64,000 bases of DNA from Codonopsis lanceolata (Eukaryota; Streptophyta; Magnoliopsida; Asterales; Campanulaceae): the NCBI GenBank assembly GCA_013146195.2, contig CM028379.1, positions 85,967,661 through 86,031,660 of the forward strand. Direction: 5' to 3'. How positions within the stretch are numbered: position 1 is the first letter of the stretch; every line of letters starts with the position of its first letter. Position numbers and translations under genes: made by a program. Shown piece after piece: positions 1 to 13,136 of the stretch. The notes beneath the pieces are model-generated. The model ran no database searches, was not told the origin of the DNA, and was given only the letters and a program-made list of their open reading frames with translations.

Positions 1-312
1 TATTTCTATTAATAAAATCTAACAAGGTACCGCCTCTGTTTCCTTTAAAAAATTATAAATAAATAAAATCGAAAAAGGTATCGCCTCTGTTTCCTTAAAA
101 AAATTATAAATAAAAGTTTTAATTTTTTTTTCCACTGTTGAATGATCATAATGTTTAATTGATTACAAGTAGGTCTTCATTTTTAATTTGTTATTTTAGA
201 CTTTTTTGAAACATGATTAAAACATATATTAATTTATTTAAATATTGACACCCTCCAATACTGACATCCTCCCCTACTCGCACCGTGCCATGGGCACGGA
301 CACAAAGACTAG
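1..312 (+). mobile_element. 3' end of a Helitron (5' end outside the window)
   Basis: A perfect 7-bp hairpin (CCGTGCC at 283-289, GGCACGG at 293-299, 3-base loop) is followed ten bases later by CTAG at 309-312 and then a T. A short GC hairpin 10-12 bp before a terminal CTRR, inserted before T, is the hallmark of plant Helitron 3' ends. AT-rich sequence upstream has no coding capacity. Where the element begins cannot be seen. Confidence 0.7.
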
Positions 313-907
313 TAAGTGTATATGGAGGATCACTCAGCCTAAAGGAGATAATGATTCAGCAGCTTAACAGCGCTTTGCTTTGTATATTTCTTTCCGTAAA
401 ATTTTGATTGATCTCCTCCTTTTGTGCACTGAGAGGAACTTCTTATTTTTAGGCTGGGAAGAGGAAGTCTTAACCACGAAGGAAGCAGTATATATTTTCC
501 ATATGTGCTTAAAATGGTTGTACTATGCGCTAAAAAGATTGTATATTAGAAGGAAAACAATATGGTTTAAAGCAGAAATAGGCGCCGCCTTGTACAAAAA
601 TGTGGGCAACGCCCAAATTTGTAGTTGGCAGCCCAAATCTGTTGTGGGGGGGGGGCAACTTTATTCTGTTTGGAGATTTTTCACTTTCCCCCTGATATTC
701 ATTGTTTGTCATTTTCTTTCTCTGATTCTTCATTTGACACTTTGAACCCCTTGAAAGATAATGTTCGTTAGTCCTTTTGACTGGATTTAACATTTTATAG
801 AATGTTACAAATAATGGTACGAAATTATGGTATTTACACATCCCCTCAGTGATGGAGCTTATGGGAAAACTGAAATTTAACAATAAACGAACATCGCTGA
901 TAAGAAT

Positions 908-1410
908 CAAGGTTCTAAAAATCGCTAGACGGGCACTAGGCACTAGACCACACCTAGGCGGGATATAGGCGGGGCCTAGTAATAAGACATAATATCTTAT
1001 TTTTAATATATTTTTTTATTATAACCTAATTATTAAACATAAAATTTTTAAATATACTAATACTAAATATCACCTAATAATTTAAAAATAATAATTATAT
1101 TATGATATTAAATTTTAAAAGTAAAACAAGAAATTCAATATCATCTAAGGTTCAAAATATTACAAAAATAGTCAAAAGTTCAATTATCCATAGGTTCGTT
1201 GACAATTACAAATTTACAAAAATGATTTAATAATTTGAAATTGATATTTATTATTATTATTTAAAAAACACAAAATGAAATTACTTAGGGTCAATTTTTT
1301 TAAAAAACTACAAAAATAGGAAAAATCAGCAATTGGCCGCCTAGCCGATTTTTTCGCCGATTTGCCAATTTTTAGGCGTCGGGGTGGCGCCTAGGCCGAT
1401 TTTTAGAACA
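908..1410. mobile_element. Non-autonomous TIR DNA transposon, 503 bp
   Basis: GTTCTAAAAATCG near 912 is mirrored by CGATTTTTAGAAC near 1397-1409, and both ends continue into a GC-rich 'CTAGGCGC'-type subterminal block around an AT-rich core. CTGATAAGAAT stands on both sides (897-907 and 1411-1421), an 11-bp target-site duplication, slightly long for Mutator-like elements (usually 9-11). No coding sequence. Bases 313-907 before it show nothing I can name. Confidence 0.7.
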
Positions 1411-1534
1411 CTGATAAGAATAGACTCCCTAATTTTGAGAAAATCATAACTAGGAATAATTTAAACGTAACATTTTACGATGTCGCAGTTCATGTCATGA
1501 CAATCATGTGGTGTGCTTGTGTGATTTTATGCTT

Positions 1535-2830
1535 TTATACTGTGATGGTTGTGCCTACCGAAGTAGGTTGCCTACGTATCCTTATGAAAGGAATCAGACT
1601 GATCGTAGTTTGGCCAAAGCCGAACAATGCAAGTTTAGATATACGTGTGGACAATTCCCAAGACTTGGGGTTCACACCCCTTACGAGAAATGTCCAAAAA
1701 TAGACTTATAAAAACCAAGCTACATGAAAACAATTCCCAAGACCTGGGGTTCACACCCCTTGCGGAAAAGGATAAAAAAGTAGGAGAAGCATGCAAGCAT
1801 ATTGCGTAGGAACATGCAATCATTTTCGTATGGGAGGAGCATGGAAGCATGGAAGCATATTACGTAGGAACATGCAATCATTTTGGCATGGGAGCATGGA
1901 AGCACTTTGCAAATGCAAATAATTATATGGTGATGGTTGTGCCTACCAAAGTAGGCTGCCTACCTATCCTTATAAAATGAATCAAACCGATCATAGTTCA
2001 GCCAAAGCCGTACAATGCAAGTGTAGATGTAAGTGTGGACAATTCCCAAGACGTGGGGTTTGTACCCCTTGTGAGAAATATTCAAAAATAGACTTATAAA
2101 AACCAAGCTACATGAAAACAATTCCTAAGACTTGGGGTTCGTACCCCTTGCAAAAAAGGATCAAAAAATAAGAGAAGCATGTAAGCATATTGTGTAGGAA
2201 CATGCAATCATAGTGGTATGAGAGCATGGAAGCATGTAAGCAGATTGCATAGGAACATGCAATCATTTTGACATGGGAGCATGGAGGCATGTAAGCATAT
2301 TGTGTATGAACATGCAATCATTCTGGCATGGGAGCATGAAAGCATGTAAGCATATTGCAAATGCAAATAATTGTGCGGTGATGGTCGTGCCTACCAAAGT
2401 AGGCTGCCTACGTATCCTTATAAAAGAAATCAAAACAATCGCTGTTCGGCTAAAAGTCAAACGATGCAAATGTAGACGATGGGAATATGTGATATTGAAA
2501 CATGCAAACATTTAATATGAGAACATGCAAACATATTGTGATGCACATAAATGCGCTGTGAGGGTCGTGCCTACCAGAATAGGCTGCTTACGTATCCCTT
2601 TCAAGAATCAGACCAAACGTAGTTTGGATTCAACCGAACAAAGTGAGTGATGATGTGTGTGTGGTCAATTTTCAAGACCCGGGATTCACACCCCTTGCGA
2701 GAATGACTAAAATCAGAAAGAAAGAAAAAACTTTGTAAAAACCATGATATGTGTGGACCATTCCCAAGACCCGAGGTTTGCACCCTTTGCATAAGGATCA
2801 AAAGCAAAGAGAAAGATGTTTTTTTGTTTT
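1535..2830. repeat. Degenerate tandem array, units with a 'GCCTACGTATCC' core
   Basis: A block reading GTGCCTACC..AGTAGG..GCCTACGTATCC recurs at about 1550, 1940, 2387 and 2567. Each is followed by a block with 'ggacaattcccaagac' and 'ttcacacccctt', and by short runs of 'gcatggaagcatg' and 'gaacatgcaatcat'. The core resembles non-coding LTR or 3' regions of plant Gypsy elements. There is no coding frame. Bases 2831-3330 show nothing clear. Confidence 0.65.
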
Positions 2831-3334
2831 GTGTGTATCATTTTTTTAGATGCACGGTGTATACGCTTTGTGAAAAAACATAATAAAATCAAAGACTTTT
2901 GAAGAAATGAAATCATAAAATGCATGTGACATATAAAATCTTTTTTTTTACGTGATTGTTGGTTGCAATGACTTTTGAAACCATCACATAATCTTCTTTT
3001 TCGCGATTGCTTTTTTCCATCGTTTTTCTACAATCGCTTTATGTATATGTGATTGCTTAACAATTTCTAGTGCTATCACCTTTGAATATTTGAGGGGAAT
3101 TTGTGGCAACCCGACCTGGATTCCAATGCGAAATCCCAAGTCGGACCGCCCAAATATACACAAGTTAAGCATGCGCAAGTAGGAATATAAAATTTCACAT
3201 GGCGCAACATCGCATACAAATAACAACTCAGCTACATTTGGTCGTAAAATAACTAAAAATAAACAAGTCTTCGGCGACGTTACAGCCGGAACCCAACAAC
3301 TACTCCTACAATTATAACACATGTATAATTGTAA

Positions 3335-4275
3335 CAACCCGAGCACGAGAGCTCGGTCCGCTACGTGTAGCCCACACACTGGCCCACTGAGCACGCAACA
3401 CCTTAGTCATCAGGCTCACCACAAGCCGACCCAAAAATCCATAGATGATGTTGGTGCCCAGTAGTAGCGCATGACTATCTTATAAATCAAACACAAGTCT
3501 CACATCTATCCGATGTGGGATTGGGGTATTACAATCTCCGCCACTTAAATCCTTGACGTCCTCGTCAAGTCCGAATCGTACCCGGGCGATGTAGGATTCA
3601 AGAGGTGACTCGTACGGGGATCAAGAGGTGACTCCCACCTTCTCCGCGGTGCAGCACTGTCCCCGCATGACATTCTCACTTTGTTCCCACATTTTCGGCC
3701 AGGGCCCACTCGATACCATTTGTAACGCCCAAATACCGCACGGTTAAGCACCTGTACGCCAGCCCTCACACACTGCCCACTAGCACGCAACACCTGGTCA
3801 TCGTGCCCACCACAAGCACGAACTAAATTCCTTGGGCTTCAAAACTCCATGGATGATGTTGGTGCCTAGTAGTAAGCATGACTACCTTATAAATCAAACA
3901 CAAGTCCCACATCTACCCGATGTGGGATTGAGGTTATTACAATCTCCCCACTCAAATCCTCGACGCCTCGTCCAAGGCCGAATCAATCGCACTCTGGCGT
4001 CTGAGCGATACAGATCAAGAGGTGGCTCATACGAGATTATCAAGATCAGAGGTGGCTCCCACCTTTGTAGCACTTTGGCCCGCACAACACTTTGTTCCCA
4101 CATTTCTCGTCCGGACCCACTCGATACCATTTGTAGGCCCACCCGGTGCCCAGAGCTCGTGGTCCACAGCCTCCACACATCGCCCACCACAGTCCTCAAG
4201 AGTTGGTCATTGCGCCCACCACATGGCTATCTTATAAATCAACAAGTCTCCATCTGATGATGTTTGGTGTATTAC
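3335..4275. repeat. Three partial tandem copies of an LTR-like unit
   Basis: Units begin near 3331, 3719 and 4132 at 'tgtaac/tgtagg' followed by GC-rich sequence. Shared landmarks are 'ctatcttataaatca', 'catctaCCCGATGTGGGATT', 'attacaatctcc' and 'actcgataccattt'. The first two units are about 390-415 bp and the third is short. The imperfect palindrome around CCGATGTGGGA is common in plant retroelement LTRs. I read this as nested or tandem LTR pieces, not genes. Confidence 0.6.
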
Positions 4276-4591
4276 AATAATAATAACCTCAGCGGCCACA
4301 ACATCTTTGGAGACAACAAGCGACAACAACAATGATTTACAAGAGTAATAAGCGGAATAAATAGCGGACCATAATATATTAACAAGCTCGGCGGGTAAGT
4401 CGGCGTATAAAAGATTATAAGTATCGAATGTCAAGAGTTATACAACAACATAAACACCAAGTCAAGTCTAGGTGACTTGCTTCCCAACGACCTTGCCAAA
4501 ATAAAAGACTATCTAAACAAGTCTCAAAAGAACAACCTCCAAGCTCACTAGCAAGCTAACTTGGACACGGTGAGATCTAATGAGGATCACC

Positions 4592-4691
4592 NNNNNNNNN
4601 NNNNNNNNNNNNNNNNNNNNNNNNNNNNNNNNNNNNNNNNNNNNNNNNNNNNNNNNNNNNNNNNNNNNNNNNNNNNNNNNNNNNNNNNNNN
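4592..4691. other. Assembly gap (100 N)
   Basis: Exactly 100 unspecified bases, the usual placeholder for a gap of unknown size. It falls where a minus-strand copia integrase region stops; sequence on the low side (about 4276-4591) is a different AT-rich repeat, so the true gap may hold much of a retrotransposon. Confidence 0.98.
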
Positions 4692-7600
4692 TTACGTCAT
4701 TGCTCGAGTCATGTTCTTCCTTTCAGCTTATGCACCATTTGCCGAGGAGTTCTTATCGCTGAGAAGTTATGATCAATTCCATGATCATCACGGTATGTGT
4801 CCATTCCAAGATTCTTGAATTTCGTACTCATCATTTATCTAACACTTATAATTTCACATTCCTTTGAGTTTGAAGATTTCCTCAATAGGGAAGTGAGAGT
4901 GCTATAAGTTTCATCCTTGATTGCATCATTTCAACCCATGTGTATCTGAATAATCATCTACAACAACCAAAGTATACATGTTTCCTCCTAGACTTGCAGT
5001 TGTTACAGCACCAAATAAATCCATATGTAGAAGTTCAAGAATTCTTTTGGTTGAAAGACATGGTTTTGGTTTGAAAGAGGTTTTTGTCATTTTTCCTAAA
5101 ATACAAGCATCACATTTTTGTCAAGAGGGAAAATTTATGGATGGCGCATCTTTACCAAATCTCTTTGAAAGTTTTGAAAGATACTTAAAGTTCGAGTGTG
5201 AAAGTCTTTTGTGCCAAAGCCATGAATTTTTTGAAATATTATTTGCTACCAAACAAATTTGAGTATTGTTATTTAAAGAAAAAATCAATAGCAAAAACAT
5301 TCCTTTTTCTCGAACCAATGAGCAAAATTTCATTAGTGATGCTATTTTTGATAAACAAAGCGATGTGAGGAGGAGAAAGAGCAGTACTCATACCTTTATC
5401 ACGAAATTGTCATCTGTGAGATACTTAAAAGATTGTGTTTCAAACCTTGTACCAAAGAAACATTTTCAATTATTATAGATCCTCTGATAATGGATCCATA
5501 ACCAATAGTTTTTCCTTTTGAGTTGTCTCCAAAGATGACAGAAGGTCCTTTTGTTGCAGTAATGTTAGTAAGGAGTTCAAATGATCCACCATAATGTGTC
5601 CTGGAAAGATCTCACCATTTAATATCCATATGTCGGGCTTGATTGATCATACGCCATTAAGCATATCTGAAATATGAATATTTAAATCATGGTACCCTTT
5701 ATACTTTAGGGTCCAAAGGGTTAGTTTTCTTAGGTACCCAAACTTGTCTGTAATTAGGCATTTTAGTTCTGTCAGTAGGTTTAAATCTATATAAGCATTC
5801 ATGTGACCGATGACCAAAAGTAGAACAAATTTTACACTTGTGATAACCTGGTTTATCGATCATTTGTGGTGGTTTCTTTGATTCCTTATGATTCAGCCTA
5901 GAGGTCTTAAAGAAGCGGAACAAAATTTATTTGCTTGAACTTGTCGGCTTGCATTTCTTTCGAATCCTCCTCTTTTGTCGGGCTTCATCGACGTTTGTCA
6001 ATTGACCGACATTTGTCGGTTGATCGACATTTGTCGCTTGTTGAGTTAGTCGATCGATTTAGAGGATCAGGACTTGACCGAAGAAACGACAAGCTCACTA
6101 TTCAAACAAATTTATCCTTTTTGTTAATGTACCTCTTGTGTTGATTCATGTTTCGATAGGATAAGTGAATGGCACAAAGCATTATAACCCGATCCCTTGT
6201 CCTTTCAAATCGGCGAGAATCTTAGGTTCACTTTCGATCTGCCTCGATCTCACATTCTTCATCATCCTTTGAGTATCCAAGACCATGTTGGTCTTCATGA
6301 CTTTTCTCAGGATCGATGATTGTTTCTCAAACGTAGCTTTTGACTTTGAGTAAGTATCAACAACATTGGTCGGCCGAAGATTTCTTTCCACAAGGTCGCT
6401 AATTAACCGGGCATCGAGATTTTGCTTGAATCTCATGTTTTTCATTGAGACTTTTAAGTTGCAGCAATTCTTTTGCTGAACTTTGTAAAGCTCATTGATC
6501 TTTTAAGCTCCGCACGTTTTCTTGAAATTCTTTTAAAATCTCCGGATAAAGAAATATGGATTCTTTTAAGTGTTTCAAACTTGGAATACATTTCTTGCAT
6601 TTGTTCCAACAAATCATCAACATTTGAGTCGATAATCTTCTCCCCGCTTTTTGAATCATGACTTACTTTAGCGGTCCTTGGAGAAGTTGACTTAACTTTT
6701 TTTCTCGGCCGACTTATGATTCCTTGTCCATAAAATCCATTTCCTATTTTTCTTAAACACAAACCGAGTCGAGGTTTGATGACCTTGGTCGGCTTGGAGT
6801 TTGTAATAGGTGAGCTTGACACCTCATTTTCGACTCTTTTGAATATTTTGGACTTGGAAACTCATTTTTCAATCATATATTGTCGATCCCTCGCAACAAG
6901 ACACGATTTGCTTCTTGCTCAAAATCCGCAGATTCATCTTCAGATCTGCTTCAATCCAAGTTGCAAGAGTTTGATCTTCAAGAACTAAGCCCTTTTGTTT
7001 TTCAAAATTTCTCGAGCTCTTTTGTAATACTCATTTTTTGTAAAATGACAATGAGGCAAAGTGACTGAGGCAAAGTGACCGAGCTTTTCGATTAAAGCAC
7101 TAGTTATAACTTTTTTCTTTCTCAACCTTGTCTTCATTTGTTTTGAAGTAAGGCTTTGAAAGTTTGAAGTAGATGGTTTTTGGAAGCTTGAAGACGGTTT
7201 TGAGGGTTTGATGAAGACTTTTGAAAGTTTGTCTTTGAAGGTTTTTGAAAGTTCTTTTAAAAGATTTAAACTTTCTAAATTGTCTAGCAAAAGCAAATTC
7301 ATCTTCATCAAAGTCATCATCGACGGTGATGTAGAAGTTTTTGAAGTTTCTTCTTCAAACTTGAAGAGATATACCTTTAAAATTTTTCTCAATTTCTTGA
7401 GTTTTGAGAACTTCTCTTTCATAAATTTTTAGACTTGCAACAAGACTACGTATATGAGTTTTGTTCAAGTCTCTAGCTTCTTTAATGGCAGTGACTTTAA
7501 CATGCCATCTACTTCCCAAACTACTAAGAAAGCGCATATTCAAATCTTTCATACTATAGACTTTTCCAAGAGAAGAACATCTATTACTTACCTCGAGAAA

Positions 7601-8114
7601 TTTGTCGTAGGCATTCTTTAAAGATTCTTTTGGGTCCTTCTTGAATGCATCAAACTCTTGTATGCAATCATAAAGTTTGTTGTCCTTGGTGTTTTGATCT
7701 CCTTCTACATACTCTACAAGAGCATCCCAAATTTCTTTGGCGATTCTGCTGATCATATATCTATCGCTTGTAGTTTTCATCGTACAACACTTGACACGGC
7801 GGGATATGCGACTCGGCATCCAGTCCATCAGTAATTTTGTCTTCCTCAGTCCATTCTGATTGAGGTTTGAGGACATATTCTTCTTCTACAGGAGCAAGTG
7901 GGTTTACAGTATCATCATCTGCAGTAGAAGATTTACCAACTTTAGTATTAATTTTCATAGGTTGCATAGGACCACCTCTTACACATTCCATCAATCGTTT
8001 ATCTATATTGTTCATATATCTTGTAATTCTTTCCTTCCAAATATCAAAGTGATCTTCATCAAAAATGGGTACTTGAGTGACATTGTTTGATTGAAAAGTT
8101 TTTAGAGTTGCCAT
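4692..8114 (-). pseudogene. Decayed Ty1-copia gag-pol (gag, zinc-knuckle, protease/integrase part; reverse transcriptase missing)
   Basis: Read from 8114 downward. Gag starts with a DUF4219/UBN2-like region (VPIFDEDHFDIWKERI, later WDALVEYVEG and ESLKNAYDKFLEVSNR) spread over two frames near 7760-7880. Then follow a degraded CCHC region near 7050, a coiled-coil-like block at 6182-6822, a CX2CX4HX4C knuckle (CKICSTFGHRSHEC) near 5800, a GAG-pre-integrase motif (LWHKRLSHSNFKYLSKL) near 5190, and an integrase end (HNFSA..RTP) near 4750. Many stops and frame changes separate the parts. The frame is lost at the gap, and no reverse transcriptase or 3' LTR is seen. Gag layout resembles SIRE/Maximus-type copia elements (inference). 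Not active. Confidence 0.85.
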
Positions 8115-8181
8115 GATCGAGCTTTCAAGCTGTTAGGCTTGGAAAATAGTTTTTCAAAAAAAGGAAAGCTCTTATACCAAT

Positions 8182-9240
8182 TGTAAGTCTAGATGACAAC
8201 AGTTAAGGCTGGAGGGGGGGTGAATAGCCTTTAAAAACTTGGAGGGTTGATTTGTAAACCTTTTAAATTCGGCAGCGGAAAACTTGTTTTGTCAAACAGC
8301 TGAAAATTGGTCAGCTGGCTGACACTTTGAAAATGTTCAAGCTGATGAAAGTTGGTCAGCTGGTTGACACAACTGTTTTCAAGGAAAGTTAGTTTTTGAT
8401 GTAGATCACTGAATGTAGAGGGGAAACTGAAGTACAATTTAACTGAACAATTAAGCAAACAATTGTTGTTAACTGACTGACACTTAATTAGTTTGATTAA
8501 CTTCTTAAGTGTTGGGTCAGTTTGCAAGAATATAAGAAGCGACTGACAAATCAGTTGAAGTGGTTCACAGATAAACTGCTACGTCCACTACCAAGTTGGT
8601 CAGACTTGGATTTTTGAAGTGCACTAATTTTATTAAAAATCTATTTGATCTCTAATGGATCAGTGTATAAGAAAAGACCGGTGTTTGTGGAGACTGATTG
8701 AGGATCAATCAGACTCGTGAGACAAACTGACTGATTTCAAAAAATTACGAAGTAGAGTCACTCAGTGTTTGTCTAAACAATAACTAGAAGGAATTAAGCA
8801 AAGAGAAATATCTAGCTAATGTTTTTCAAAGAAGACTAAGTCACAAAGAATTTTCTTGAAAGTGTAGCGGCTTTTGACTTCTTGTAAAAATTGTGTTCTT
8901 CAAGAATGTTTCCACTGGGTATTTATAGATAGTCTTCAAGAGTAACCCGTTAGGAACACATTTTGAATTTGAAAATGTGTTTGGCAGATGCAAGATCTCA
9001 AAAGATCCTGTAAGATATTATCTAGCAGAATATCTACCAAAAACACAAAGTAGGAAAGTGTCAGTACAAGTATATGATCAATCAAATAAGGAAAGGCAAA
9101 CTGACACTAAACACGTTAAGGTCAGCTGAAGAGAATAGCTGACAAAATAATTTCGGGCTGACCAAATATAACTTTAATTTCTTGGCTGACAATCAAGTGG
9201 AATGATTTTAATCAAATCTAATATTATGCAAGATTCAACA
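8182..9240 (-). repeat. 5' LTR of the left copia element, with adjoining primer-binding site
   Basis: On the minus strand the LTR runs from TGTTGAATCTT (9240) to ACTTACA (8182), with TG..CA ends. Just inside it, minus-strand TTGGTATAAGAGC (8168-8180) matches the usual primer-binding site for initiator tRNA-Met with one change. Gag starts 54 bp further on. The LTR contains several copies of 'ggtcagctgg/gctgacac'. The partner LTR is not visible, so the outer end is inferred. Confidence 0.6.
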
Positions 9241-11530
9241 CATAACTCTCCTATAAACCCATGTCATCATAAAACACAATGCAACCTCCTAAAGTACTGC
9301 ATACCAAGACTGTCGACGTCTAATAAATCTCGCCGACCTCACCACGTACTTTCTGCTCGACTGGGATCTAGGGAAAACAAAAGGAACAGGGTGAGTGATA
9401 AACTCAGTAAGTTACTACGTGATCTATATGGCATGCTGTTATGCACATATAACCAATACATAATACACAATATAAGATACACCAAGTATAGAAATTCATA
9501 TACTTGCACACAATTCATGTTGATCATGTTATAATGCACATTGACTCAACATAATATAAACACATAGTCAGGATATAAATCAGTATCTCAATCTGACTTT
9601 ATATCTGAGCTGAATCTGTAGGAGTGCTTTTGATTTGTCCTACTATAAAACATTATAGTTGTGCTGCTAAAGCAATACAGATATATAACTGCACCAGAAA
9701 TCCAGAAGAACACTGTAGATATGTTGCTGTCACGATACACATAATATAATGATTGAATCTGATAGTATCCAGAACTGAAAACCAAAGTCATGTTTGAACC
9801 AAATAGTATCCAAAACCAATGACCTTGGGACTTAACCAGGAGTCTCATTACCCCGAGTTTTACCCAAGAGTCTAGCCTTTTGTTTGTCATGCAAATTGCT
9901 CTAACAAGGCTACATCCTTATCACGACCAATAACAAGGGAGAGACCCATGCAACGACCCGTAGCGATCACGAGATTTAACTCTCGTAAAGACTACTGTCG
10001 TCCCATTGTCGACACAACCACATATGCCAACTGGACTCAGTGCGATGCACAAGTAGTTGTTTACTTGTAATTAAACACAACCATTGAGTCCTAAGTACGG
10101 GGGCTCGACGCACATACAAACAAGCTTAATTGCATGTAAATAAACACTTAAGCATTTAATTGCTTAAACATAATTAACACATGTATAATATTTCATATAA
10201 GATGTTTAACCCAAAAGATTTCCCAATATCGTAGAATCCCAATACAACACTCTTTACATTTTATTGTGCCTAAATCGACTCCGTTGAGTCATTCGTTTAA
10301 TATTTATAAATTTCGGGCATCACTGCGATTTGCAGGATTCATCCCAACACAATCTCACTGGCGTGTTACTCTGCATAATTATGGTTTAAAACTATTTAAT
10401 ACATTAACCAGTTAAAATTAATAATAATTCATAACTAAATTATTTATGCTCCATATTCAAAACAAATCACATGGGAGTAGCCCACAGTTCATGTATGCAA
10501 TTGTTACATACAAAGGGAAGGGGATAGTAACTTACCTCTACCGAAAAATATCGATGAAAACACAAAATATTCAGGTGTAAATGTAGCCCTCAACACATAA
10601 AACACCCCCGCGGAGTCGGAATTAAGAACGAGTAATATTTTGTTAATAAACCAAGCTTGGAATCCAAACCCTCGGTTAAACACAGTGGAGGCGTCGAATG
10701 AAGAGAAAAGAGAGAAATGAAGTCTTTCATTCTCAATTCATGTTGAAAAGGCAAAGTGGTGGATGGTCCACCACTGACCACCAATTAAAACAAAAGAAAG
10801 AAGGAAACTAAAACTTGTTGTTAGACTTAAAAGATGAAATCCGGCCAAAACCAAATTCTAAGTTAATAGTCACTTAGAAACAATAAAATAACCAAATAAA
10901 TGCCTAGTCATTTTAAGGTGTAAATATTATTGGTGGGTCAAAAGTCAAACCAATTTAATCACCAATTTGACCCAATTAAACATTAACTAATCATTGTTAA
11001 TTAGTCAAGTTTAAAATAAAAATATAATTTAACAATATAAAAAGAAACACGTAACGTACGATATACTTTGGGTCAATCTAGCCGAAAATATATATTTTCC
11101 AATTTTAACGTGTCATTTCCTATTCAAATGTTAAAAATCATAACTAGCATAACCAAAGTCCAATATGGACTTTAAATACGTTACACATTAACCCCAACAT
11201 ATCTTGAGCTCATATGGACTCTCGTAGGGCAATTACCCAAGTCCATAACCAAAAACACATAAATAATGCAAGACACATAAATAACACAATCGGACTTCAA
11301 GCATGCTATTGCACAAGTCCAACTCATGATATAACCAAGTTCTCACTAGAACTCAAAACCCAAATCCAAATACTATTTGACTAACATGCTAACACTGCAA
11401 GTTTAACATTAATCAATTCGTGATTAACAAATAAATGTTATAATAAATGCAAGAAAATTTGCTACATTTATATTTAAAATATATTTTCATTTTTTTTTGT
11501 TCTCTCGTACATTACAGACACGAAACATAT
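9241..11530. repeat. Non-coding, LTR-like sequence
   Basis: No coding frame. Phrases such as 'gggtgagtgataaactcagtaagtt' split across 9390-9415, 'caacgacccgtagcgatcacgag' around 9952 and 'acttacctctaccgaaaa' around 10530 are of the type found in LTRs of plant Gypsy chromoviruses. I could not find paired ends, so the element type is a guess. Confidence 0.35.
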
Positions 11531-11876
11531 ATTTTTGTTGATTGCAAGAATTCGTAGGAAGCCAACACATAGAAGAAGGTTGATGCTAAATTTGAATCAT
11601 TTTGTATCTGTCTCATTTTATTCATCATTAATAACAATATACAATTCTCAAAAAACTACAAAGTATCCCCCAGGGAAAGGGAAAAGAATTCATACATCAT
11701 GTCCTCCTTCGCAAACTACAAATATAATAATCTCCTCTATACATCTCCCAGGACTGGAGCAACCATCTTCCTAAATTATACACCATCCCTTTTTCCCCCA
11801 GGCAATAACAAGAATGAAAAAGAAACCGGAGAAAAGAAAAAAACAAGTAAGTGTATACACGGGGGCAATTCAAAAT

Positions 11877-12330
11877 TTATCTTCTTCCACTAGCAACATC
11901 GCAATTCTTCTTCAGTGTTTTGCATGTAACAATTTGCAGGAGGAGGGTGATCACAATAGCAACCAAGACTGTGAGTTGGATCCTTGGATTAATTGTTGTC
12001 AAAAGATCAAAAAAGAATCTCCTACGAACTAAGAGGACTAACATTACAAAGCACATGATAACAAGAATTGTAGCACACATAATCATCCCTCCTTGTTTCT
12101 GAGTACACTCAGCCTGTTACATCCCAACCAGACAATGAAGCATACGAAAGATGAGCATGATAACCTTGGTAAGAAAGAAGCTTCAAAATCAAAATTTAGT
12201 ACAAAAGGAAAGATATAGAGAAGAGAATCTTCTGCAGCTGTTTAAGGCCCTCGTTTACCGCTACTGCAACATTTTGAATATTGTAGTCTATTCTGCCAAC
12301 AATGGTGCCCTGCCTGGTGGCATAAATTTG
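11877..12330 (-). pseudogene. Relic of the last two exons of a SYP4-type Qa-SNARE (trans-Golgi syntaxin)
   Basis: Minus-strand exon at about 12330-12229 reads RQGTIVGRIDYNIQNVAVAV followed by NEGLKQLQK. This is the C-terminal half of the SNARE helix of the SYP41/42/43 (Tlg2-like) family; the central Gln of the zero layer belongs to this helix. After about 115 bp an acceptor (AG at 12115-12114) opens an exon reading AECTQKQGGMIMCATILVIM plus CFVMLVLLV, the membrane anchor. The join is phase 0 (K|A), as expected for this family. The donor after 12229 reads AT instead of GT, and the tail runs on past the usual end to a stop at 11877-11879 with a second hydrophobic stretch, so the true stop seems lost. 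Upstream exons are absent; sequence above 12370 is unrelated. Because the intron is kept it is not a processed copy. Functional SYP4 proteins act in vesicle fusion at the trans-Golgi network. Confidence 0.75.
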
Positions 12331-12689
12331 ACTAGTCAGAGTGTATAGCAAATTGGAAATCATGGAACTAAATGTATGGCTTTCTGATCACAAGGTCAGT
12401 CACTGTATACCAAGTCAATCTAGCAACAATAAAAACTAAAAGTTTTCAACTCAGTAGGGGGACTTACAAAGGATGCAACCAAACAAATGCAACTTATAAT
12501 CGATTTCACAGACATTGGTTTCAATATTGACCTAATATACTTTAAGAAAAGTTGTCTTAAGAGGATCCATGGCTGTCACATCTCATCTTATGTTGGAAAT
12601 ATACAGGGAAAATATATATACAAATTAGATTACATAATTGATAAACAATGTAAATTGTTACTTCTATGAAGAGTACTGGACAGAAGTTT

Positions 12690-13136
12690 GATTGAGATAC
12701 TGAAGTCTGCTTGTGAAAGTCAGTTGGTAGACTTAAGCCATAGGAAGGCTACTGATAGATGCCAAGTCTGCTAGTAGTGTAAGCCTTAGGAAGACTACTG
12801 GTGCGAATAGCTGCTGGCATAGAACGAAGTCTGCTGGACCGAGGTTTGTGTCGTACACGGTTTCCTTAAAACAGATTCGTCCCTTCCCGTAAGTGCTTGG
12901 AAGCTTCTTCGAACGTCTGTCTCCCAAGATACAGCAGAGACACCGGTTGGTGAGACCTTTAGCACTAAGGTTTTCGGCGAACTTATATTGTGTCTGACTC
13001 TATCACCAATATGAAACAGGAGACCAAAGATTTATGCTCAACGAAAATGCAGAATGCAGAGGAGAAATGGAGATTGTCTAGTAAAAACATGTGTTCTTCA
13101 ATTGTGGATGTTATCTCCATTTATAGGAGAAGATAT
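12690..13136 (-). repeat. Possible LTR fragment
   Basis: Minus-strand reading gives 'ggtctcaccaaccggtgtc', 'tgtatcttgggagacag' and a 'cctataaatggag' TATA-like block near 13120, a composition seen in copia LTRs. It adjoins the tandem duplication at 13137. No coding sequence and no paired LTR were found. Confidence 0.35.

Noticed and set aside
4561..4818. Reading frames crossing the N run
   Set aside because: They exist only because N codons are not stops; the right part is the antisense of copia integrase.
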